Shown one piece after another: positions 1 through 5,445 of a stretch of 8,450 bases of DNA. This DNA is from an uncultured Bacilli bacterium (GTDB taxonomy: Bacteria > Bacillota_I > Bacilli_A > RF39 > UBA660), in the NCBI GenBank assembly GCA_934101235.1, contig CAKORH010000034.1, positions 1-8,450 of the forward strand. Direction: 5' to 3'. Position 1 is the stretch's first letter; each line of letters starts with the position of its first letter. The notes beneath the pieces were generated by a model that saw only the letters and a list, made by a program, of their open reading frames with translations, made no database searches and had not been told where the DNA came from. Position numbers and translations under genes: made by a program.

Positions 1-2
1 TA

Positions 3-293
3 ATTAAACGTATTGAGAAAAATTATCCAAAGTATAAATTTATTATTACTGGTGATGGCTTATATGCAACTACTCCTATTATTAATATTTGTAAAAATTA
101 TCATTGGTTTTATATTTTTAATTTAAAACCAGATAGATTAAAAGAAATTAATGATGCTTTTGAAGGCAATATTAGATTATTAAACGAAACAACAAAAACA
201 AATTATTTTTTATCTTCTAATATAAAATTTAACAAAAATATTCTTAATGTGTTCAAATATATTGAAACAAAGAATAAAAAATACAATAGATAA
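3..293 (+). pseudogene. C-terminally truncated DDE (IS4-type) transposase fragment
   Basis: An open frame enters from the left edge and runs 96 codons to TAA at 291-293. It contains a stretch read as YPKYKFIITGDGLYATTP followed by a WFYIFNLKPDRLKEI segment. This resembles the second catalytic aspartate block of IS4-type DDE transposases common in Clostridia-like genomes (pattern D-G/S-L-Y-A, then a strand such as W-x-Y-I-x-x-x-K). In that family roughly 100 or more residues normally follow, including the last catalytic glutamate. Here the frame stops soon after the NILNVFKYIE segment, so the 3' part is missing. The simplest reading is an old copy cut off by the adjacent IS91-like insertion. 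The family assignment is from recall of motif spacing, not a search. The 5' part lies outside the window, so I cannot say whether it is intact there. Confidence 0.6.
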
Positions 294-305
294 ACTATTG
301 TTTTC

Positions 306-334
306 GAACTTTCTTTAGAAAGTTCTATTTTTTT
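306..334 (+). terminator. Hairpin with T-tract (rho-independent terminator, or IS91 left-end hairpin)
   Basis: An 8-bp perfect stem GAACTTTC (306-313) / GAAAGTTC (318-325) with loop TTTA is followed by TATTTTTTT. It lies 13 nt after the stop of the truncated transposase and 35 nt before the decayed IS91-type start. As DNA it is a good intrinsic terminator for rightward transcription. Its position just upstream of an IS91-family gene also fits the dyad usually found at the ter-IS end of such elements. The two readings are not exclusive. Confidence 0.7.
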
Positions 335-642
335 GGTATTATGTTTATAGAATAAGGATTGATTTTATATGAATGTACCATTAGAAGAATTTATTAATAA
401 CTATTTATCTAAATCTTTTAATGAAAATATGTTTTTACCTAACAGCAAAATTAATCCCAAATATAATACTTTCAAAAAAACTGAAATTATTGCTAAAATT
501 TTTGAAGAACACTGAAATGATGTTTATTTAAAAAATAAAACTTTGATTGATGAAATGCCGTCATAATGCTGATTATGAAATTAATAAAATTATTGATTGT
601 GCTAATAAAAGTCTTGGATGCTCTGCATATGAATGTCCTAAT

Positions 643-650
643 TGTAAAGA
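643..650. repeat. Left target-site duplication (TGTAAAGA)
   Basis: This 8-bp sequence directly abuts the left inverted repeat of the 194-bp element and is repeated exactly at 845-852. It encodes the last cysteine of the CPNC motif and part of the next codons of the original transposase. Confidence 0.85.
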
Positions 651-844
651 GTTACAGTTCAGTCAAGGATCATAAATTTTAAATAAATCTATATAAATAA
701 AGGGTAAAATTTCAATTATATTAGTTAAAAAAATATCCTGAAAATTACGAATTAATGCTATTTTAACGTATTTTTATGAAAAATACATAGTTTTTTAGTC
801 AAAAGTACTTATCAACCCCTTATTTTATCTGACTAAACTGTAAC
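651..844. mobile_element. 194-bp MITE-like element inserted in the IS91 transposase
   Basis: This is a short non-coding AT-rich insert bounded by 15-bp terminal inverted repeats that match at 14 of 15 positions: GTTACAGTTCAGTCA at 651-665 and TGACTAAACTGTAAC at 830-844. It is flanked by an identical 8-bp direct repeat TGTAAAGA (643-650 and 845-852). Removing the element plus one repeat copy joins the CPNC codons directly to KDIIFIVYTYKYRICSSCG in one frame, as expected for the transposase zinc finger. That independently confirms the boundaries. Internally there is an 8-bp-stem hairpin (768-786) and no plausible ORF. It is most likely a non-autonomous derivative moved by a transposase that makes 8-bp duplications. 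Several IS families do this (e.g. IS256, ISL3, IS1595), and I cannot tell which from the ends. Confidence 0.88.
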
Positions 845-852
845 TGTAAAGA
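845..852. repeat. Right target-site duplication (TGTAAAGA)
   Basis: An exact copy of 643-650, directly abutting the right inverted repeat at 830-844. Reading on from this copy (tgt aaa gat att) continues the transposase frame towards the CSSCG motif. Confidence 0.85.
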
Positions 853-1826
853 TATTATTTTTATCGTTTATACTTATAAATATCGAATTTGTTCTTCTTG
901 TGGTTACAAATGTAAGCTTAATAAAGTTGAAAACATTATGCATACTTGCCTATAATGTTCAATATAGACAAATTGTTTTAACGAGTTCCTAAAGAATTAA
1001 GAAATAATTCTTTCATCCTTTTAAACAAAGAATTGATTTACTTTTTAAAGCCGTTAATGAAACTATTTATTCTATTTTAAATCTTTATTTCAAATCAGAT
1101 GGTTATGATAATATCAAAAAACATATTAGAAAAAATAGATTCATCCCTAAATTCTTTGCTTTTTTTCATACTTTTGGTAGAGATATTAAATGGAATCCTC
1201 ATATTCACATATTAATCGCTGAAATGAAACTTTCTAATAATAAAATTCAAGATTGGTCATATTTTAATTATAATGCTTTATCTAAAAGATTTATGAAAAT
1301 ATTACTAGATCTACTTTACGAAGATATAGGTAAAAGTTTTTATAAAGTAAAATGCGATATGTACAAAAAATATCCAAATGATTTTTATGTATATGCTGAA
1401 AAGAAAAAATTTTAAATCATGTATTGAATATGTAACTAGATATTGTGGTCGAGTTACTATAAGTGAAAATAGAATTATTAATTATGATGGCAATAATGTT
1501 ACTTTTTGCTATAACGCACATGAAGACGAATCTTATCATGAAGAAACCGTAACTGCTGAAAAATTTATTTTAATGTTATTAAGGCATTTAATTCCTAGTA
1601 ATTACAAAATTATAAGATATTATGGTTTTTATAGAAAGAAACATAAATTACATGATAAAATTGAATTGCTTATAGATATTTCTTCAAGAAAAACAAGAAC
1701 AATTTTTTTGAAATATGAAAATTATATAAAACAATATTTCAATAGAAATCCATACAACTGTCCAACTTGCAATATACGGTGTAAATTTTTATGTAAAATA
1801 GTTTAATAAAGAAAAGAGGTAACAAA

Positions 1827-1996
1827 ATATTTAATTTTGAATCATTCCCAATTAAATTAAGTGGAAAGGTAGTTAATTATATTTGCCCAAAGTGTAAATA
1901 TAAATTTGAAGCACAAATTGAGCGGTTTTAGAATTTGAGGAAGAAGATGAATGGAATGGGCCTCCGCCATATACAATATGCAGTAAATGTAGATAA
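1827..1996 (+). pseudogene. Broken small zinc-ribbon protein downstream of IS91 tnp
   Basis: This is a roughly 56-residue coding remnant starting 20 nt after the transposase stop. An AGAGGT ribosome-binding sequence (1815-1820) precedes an ATA at 1827 where a start codon would be expected. The first frame reads KLSGKVVNYICPKCKYKFEAQIERF and hits TAG at 1929. A one-base shift around 1926-1930 continues as LEFEEEDEWNGPPPYTICSKC and stops at TAA 1994. Two cysteine pairs (CPKC and CSKC) about 35 residues apart indicate a four-cysteine zinc ribbon. The spacing and order suggest an accessory gene that travelled with the IS91-like element, though it could be an unrelated host gene. Both the start codon and the frame are lost, so it is probably inactive. 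Function unknown. Confidence 0.6.
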
Positions 1997-2067
1997 AAGC
2001 AGAGGATATCATCACGTATACAAAGAAAAATAAAATTAATTGTCAAACTATAATCTAAACGAAAAAA

Positions 2068-2082
2068 CGCCACTATGTGGCG
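2068..2082 (-). terminator. GC-rich hairpin followed by T-run on the minus strand
   Basis: A 6-bp perfect stem CGCCAC/GTGGCG with loop TAT. Read on the minus strand it is followed immediately by six T residues (2062-2067), the layout of an intrinsic terminator for leftward transcription. It lies about 60 nt beyond the stronger terminator of the four-gene operon, so it could be a backup. It could instead be part of the right (ori) end of the decayed IS91 element, which must lie near here. Confidence 0.55.
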
Positions 2083-2143
2083 CATTTTCATGTTTGAGCT
2101 TTTATAACATCTTAAATATGAAATTCCTATTATATTAACAAAT

Positions 2144-2183
2144 AAAAATAACTAGTTTCAATTCAATCAAACTAGTTATTTTT
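2144..2183 (-). terminator. Bidirectional terminator ending the four-gene operon
   Basis: A 15-bp perfect inverted repeat, AAAAATAACTAGTTT (2144-2158) and AAACTAGTTATTTTT (2169-2183), with a 10-nt loop. On the minus strand the stem ends in a T-tract, and it begins 6 nt after the stop codon of the last operon gene. The A/T-tract symmetry means it could also stop rightward transcription coming from the IS remnants. Confidence 0.85.
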
Positions 2184-2189
2184 ATATTT

Positions 2190-2675
2190 CTATTGAAATT
2201 GATTTTCCTTTAATAATTTAGTTGAACATTTAACTGTAGAATCATCAACATATACACAAGAACTTATTCCATCTCCATTATCAACACAGTCAGTTACATA
2301 TGGGCAATACATCATGTCATTAAATTCTTCTTCAGGCATATTTGCAATTTGAGCAACTCCAACAACAATCATAATTACAAAAGATAAAATTACTCCAACT
2401 AATCCAAGTACAGCATAAACTTTACCACTTTGATTTTTCTTTTTTATTTGAACTAAAGCTACAATAGACAATACTAATCCAACTAATACAACAATATCAT
2501 ATAATATAGATAACCAAATAGCTTCACTTGGAATAAATAATATAATTATACTTAATATTACTAAAACAAACGAAGCAATACCTATCTTGTTTTTTGGTCC
2601 TTTCTCTTGATTAAAATTTTGTTGTGATGCTTCATCGTGAAACACAATGTCATTCTCTGTTTCGTGATTATTCAT
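2190..2675 (-). CDS. Three-helix membrane protein with a four-cysteine tail (DUF4190-like)
   Basis: A 161-residue protein of unknown function. A hydrophilic N-terminus of about 30 residues is followed by three predicted membrane helices (about 31-48, 53-76 and 85-110). A roughly 50-residue acidic C-terminal tail carries four cysteines (C124, C130, C140, C150). The helical core, with its small-residue-rich repeated helices and a KKKNQSGK loop, resembles small DUF4190-type membrane proteins; this is recall, not a search. With three helices, the tail and the N-terminus lie on opposite sides. A basic loop at about 77-85 and the cysteines suggest an outside tail with possible disulfides. Start ATG 2675 has a very strong site (AGGAGGAG, complement of 2681-2688) 5 nt upstream. 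It lies 18 nt after the M13 peptidase gene and is last in the operon. It might be an immunity or accessory subunit for the upstream transporter and protease, but that is inference. Confidence 0.8.
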   Translation of the reverse strand: MNNHETENDIVFHDEASQQNFNQEKGPKNKIGIASFVLVILSIIILFIPSEAIWLSILYDIVVLVGLVLSIVALVQIKKKNQSGKVYAVLGLVGVILSFVIMIVVGVAQIANMPEEEFNDMMYCPYVTDCVDNGDGISSCVYVDDSTVKCSTKLLKENQFQ

Positions 2676-2693
2676 TTTTACTCCTCCTCTTCA

Positions 2694-4742
2694 CTACCAT
2701 ACAGATACTCTTTTTTCATTTGATACATACATATCATCTGATTTCATTATACTATAAACTGAATAAAATTCTTCAGTAGATGATAAAACCGCATTAACTC
2801 TATTTTTATTTGGCGAATGAACATCATAACGTAATTGATTTGCTCGATAATATGGTGTTGATTGTGAACAAAAATCTAAAGCATAATGTTCAAAGATTGT
2901 TTTATAATCATTTTCTGTTGCCCCTCTACTCTTTGCTATTTCCATAACTATAGCCATCCCACCTAAATCTGCAATATTTTCTCCAAGAGTAGCTGTTCCA
3001 AATTGATTATAGTTATTATAATATTTAACAACTGCTATATTAAGCTTATTAAAATTATTCAAATCTTCCTCTGTCCACCAATTTATATAATTACCATCTC
3101 CATCATACATACTACCACTAGAATCAAGAGCATGAGATAATTCATGTCCAACCGTAAGCCCAATAGTACCAAGTAATTTATAATATGATGTATCCAAATT
3201 ATTAACATCTATATTAAGCATTGTTTTATAAGAATAAATTATTCCCAATAATAAAGTTATACTATTTGTATTTGGTTGATAAAAAGCATTTTGTTCTAAA
3301 TAATCTATATGTCCATACATTATATTTCCAAGTTTATATTGTCTATTATGCTCAGAATTTATAGATTGATTTATATTTATAATGTTCTGTAAATAAGAAT
3401 TGTCTTTAGAGACTACATAATTGTTTTCAGCATAAACAAATTGTTTAGGAACACCAACCGTATATTTAATCTTTTGCATCTTATCTAAGGCAGATATTTT
3501 TGTTTTTTCAGTAAGCCATTGTTCACTCATTATTCTAGTTTTAAATGTTTCTATTTCTTCAAGTACAAGTTTTGTATAAAATTGACTTTCTTGTTCTGTA
3601 AAGTTTCTTTTCGAAAACTCACTTGTTATTGTATCTTGAAATAATAAATAAATGTAATGGTAAATTAATTCTTCGTCTGTTCTAAATTCTTCTGCTATTC
3701 CATTAATATCTTCTTCAAATTCATTATTAATTTTATAAAAGTCAGTGTTTATGTATTTCGAATATTCAGTAAGAATTCTCATAATTGCATATTTTTTTAA
3801 TGTCGATAAATTGTCATTTGTTAAATATGTATCTATTGCTTTTAATTGATTTATATCTGCAACAAGAATACTACCACCATAAGTGTATATATCACTATAT
3901 TTTTTAACAATAGAAGTTAAATTTAACACTTTTAACTCATTTTGTAATTGATTTATATTATATACCTTATAACCTTTATCAATTAATTTATCAGATTTAA
4001 TAGAAAATCTTGCAATTTCTTTATACATAGACTGTATGTCATTAACCATTTTATAAGCTTCATTATCCTTATAACCATATTCTTTTAATATTTTTACATC
4101 ATATTTTTTAATTTTATTAAGTTCTTGTTCGTACAAATCTAAAGAATAATACTCACTTTTTGTAACATCATAATCATATGTAATTTCATTTAAAGTAAAG
4201 TAATGTTGTTTTAAATTTGTTGGCATAAAGTTTATTGATGGATTTACTAACAATCCCATACTTAATTCTTTATTAATATTTAATACTGTTGAAACATATT
4301 CATCAACACTTTTAGTATTATTAATTAAATTAATATAATAATCAATTTCGCTTCTTATTGTTTCTTCTTTTGAATTGTTTTTATAACTATAATAAAATGA
4401 ACATATTTTATCATTAACACTTCCAACAACATGATTATTACAATTATTTAATATATTATCTATAATTGCTTTTTTTTCTTTGTTAATCATTTCTAAAGAA
4501 TCTGAATACATATAATACCAAGAATCTTCATCTTCATCTAATTGATTAGTACTCAAATACTTATAATTAACATGATTATAATAATCATCTTGTAATCTAG
4601 GTTGATTTTTTAATATATCACTAACTGGTTTATTAAGTACTATATTATCGTGATTACCAAAACACAATAAACATATACAATAAATAATTACTACTAATAC
4701 TAAAAAACAAATTAAATATATTATTTTTTTATTTACCTTCAT
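2694..4742 (-). CDS. Membrane-anchored M13 family zinc metallopeptidase (neprilysin/PepO-like)
   Basis: An endopeptidase of the neprilysin/PepO family that cuts small peptides, here predicted to act on the outer face of the membrane. The 682-residue length is normal for M13. An N-terminal signal-anchor helix (about 7-28) is followed by the all-helical domain and then the catalytic domain. Visible active-site features are HELSH (zinc ligands H533 and H537, catalytic E534), GENIADLGG (third ligand E588, D592), the substrate-binding NAFY at 485-488 and the D-V-H-S-P segment with H642 and R648. The chain ends in the family's usual C-terminal tryptophan. No key residue is missing. Unlike cytoplasmic lactococcal PepO, it has a membrane anchor. 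ATG 4742 overlaps the end of the ATPase gene by 14 nt and has an AGGAG site (complement of 4752-4756) 9 nt upstream. Coupling to an ABC exporter-like pair suggests it processes or destroys a peptide that the transporter handles. The substrate is unknown. Confidence 0.93.
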   Translation of the reverse strand: MKVNKKIIYLICFLVLVVIIYCICLLCFGNHDNIVLNKPVSDILKNQPRLQDDYYNHVNYKYLSTNQLDEDEDSWYYMYSDSLEMINKEKKAIIDNILNNCNNHVVGSVNDKICSFYYSYKNNSKEETIRSEIDYYINLINNTKSVDEYVSTVLNINKELSMGLLVNPSINFMPTNLKQHYFTLNEITYDYDVTKSEYYSLDLYEQELNKIKKYDVKILKEYGYKDNEAYKMVNDIQSMYKEIARFSIKSDKLIDKGYKVYNINQLQNELKVLNLTSIVKKYSDIYTYGGSILVADINQLKAIDTYLTNDNLSTLKKYAIMRILTEYSKYINTDFYKINNEFEEDINGIAEEFRTDEELIYHYIYLLFQDTITSEFSKRNFTEQESQFYTKLVLEEIETFKTRIMSEQWLTEKTKISALDKMQKIKYTVGVPKQFVYAENNYVVSKDNSYLQNIININQSINSEHNRQYKLGNIMYGHIDYLEQNAFYQPNTNSITLLLGIIYSYKTMLNIDVNNLDTSYYKLLGTIGLTVGHELSHALDSSGSMYDGDGNYINWWTEEDLNNFNKLNIAVVKYYNNYNQFGTATLGENIADLGGMAIVMEIAKSRGATENDYKTIFEHYALDFCSQSTPYYRANQLRYDVHSPNKNRVNAVLSSTEEFYSVYSIMKSDDMYVSNEKRVSVW

Positions 4743-5445
4743 TAGTTTGTTCTCCTACTTCGTTAGTAACTATTTGTCCATCCTTTAAATAAATTATCCT
4801 ATCTCCAAATTCTGCAACTGAATTTGAATGAGTAACTTGAATAATAGTAATATTTTGTTCTTTATTTAACTTTTTAAATAATCTCATTATTTCATTAGTA
4901 GATATACTATCTAGGTTACCAGTAGGTTCATCTGCTAAAATCAAACAAGGATCCATAATTACAGCTCGTGCGATTGCAACTCGTTGTTGTTGACCACCAG
5001 ATAATTGCTTTGGTAATAATTTTCTTTTTTCAAAAAGTCCTACAGTTCTTAATAAGTTATTTAATTTTTCTTCGTAATCTTTTCTTTTCTTGCCTGCCAT
5101 AATAACAGGTAAAAGAATATTATCTTCTACAGAAAGATTTGGTATCAAATTATAAAACTGAAATACAAATCCAATACTTTCTCTTCTAATTTTTGATTGT
5201 TCTTTATCGCTTAATTTGTTGACATCTTTTCCATTTATCAACACAGTTCCTTCAGTAGGAGAATCAAGAAAACCTATTTGATATAATAATGTAGATTTCC
5301 CGGAACCACTCTCACCCATTAAAGATATAAATTCACCTTTATTTACAGTTAAATTTATTCCTTTTAAAACTTCTAATGGTGTAGATAAACCATCTTTAAA
5401 AACTTTTTTTAAATTATTTATTTGTAATATAACTTCATTATTCAT
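4729..5445 (-). CDS. ABC transporter ATP-binding protein, MacB/LolD type
   Basis: A 238-residue cytoplasmic ATPase that powers the FtsX-type permease encoded immediately upstream. All nucleotide-binding motifs are present: Walker A GESGSGKST (44-52), Q-loop Q96, signature LSGGQ (148-152), Walker B LILADEPT ending with E173, D-loop GNLD (176-179) and switch histidine H206. The FQFYNLIPNLSVEDNI segment after the Q-loop is typical of the MacB/LolD/FtsE subgroup. That subgroup works by mechanotransmission on extracytoplasmic substrates rather than classic channel transport. Its ATG overlaps the permease stop by 8 nt (ATGAATAA), and a GGAGG site (complement of 5455-5459) lies inside the permease gene, so translation is probably coupled. 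The gene is full length, with no abnormal residues. Confidence 0.95.
   Translation of the reverse strand: MNNEVILQINNLKKVFKDGLSTPLEVLKGINLTVNKGEFISLMGESGSGKSTLLYQIGFLDSPTEGTVLINGKDVNKLSDKEQSKIRRESIGFVFQFYNLIPNLSVEDNILLPVIMAGKKRKDYEEKLNNLLRTVGLFEKRKLLPKQLSGGQQQRVAIARAVIMDPCLILADEPTGNLDSISTNEIMRLFKKLNKEQNITIIQVTHSNSVAEFGDRIIYLKDGQIVTNEVGEQTNEGK

Larger units (their letters stand above)
369..1806 (+). pseudogene. Decayed IS91-family (HUH, Y2) transposase
   Basis: This is a broken rolling-circle-type transposase whose architecture is still readable across three frames. The N-terminal part starts at ATG 369. A zinc-finger region follows, with CPNC (codons at 634-645) and CSSCG (890-904). Then comes the diagnostic segment HTFGRDIKWNPHIHILIAE, with the HUH metal-binding motif HIH at 1200-1208. 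The Y2 motif Y-V-T-R-Y has its tyrosines at 1429-1431 and 1441-1443. The order zinc finger, HUH, YxxxY matches IS91 transposases; ISCR relatives have only one tyrosine. Lesions seen: an in-frame TGA at 513-515 where a tryptophan is expected, a +1 shift near 558, an inserted 194-bp element (651-844), and shifts near 950, 984, 1005 and 1405-1415. The last falls in an A/T run. The frame ends at TAA 1804-1806. No functional protein can be made from it. The two longest surviving pieces are 1008-1415 and 1378-1806. Confidence 0.88.

Noticed and set aside
513..515. In-frame TGA where the IS91 transposase expects tryptophan, hinting at code 4 (TGA = Trp)
   Set aside because: The same pseudogene uses TGG for tryptophan at 1191-1193, and all intact genes in the window encode tryptophan with TGG and read under the standard code. 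One TGA in a decayed gene is best explained as a mutation.
1873..2091. 72-codon minus-strand ORF
   Set aside because: It lies antisense to the zinc-ribbon remnant, which shows CxxC pairs in the forward direction. Its translation is low-complexity and lacks a sensible domain or ribosome-binding site.
2694..4742. Clostridial-neurotoxin-like protease, because of the HExxH motif
   Set aside because: The GENIADLGG third-ligand motif, NAFY, the D-x-H-S-P...R segment and the terminal tryptophan define an M13 peptidase. There is no toxin translocation or receptor-binding architecture.
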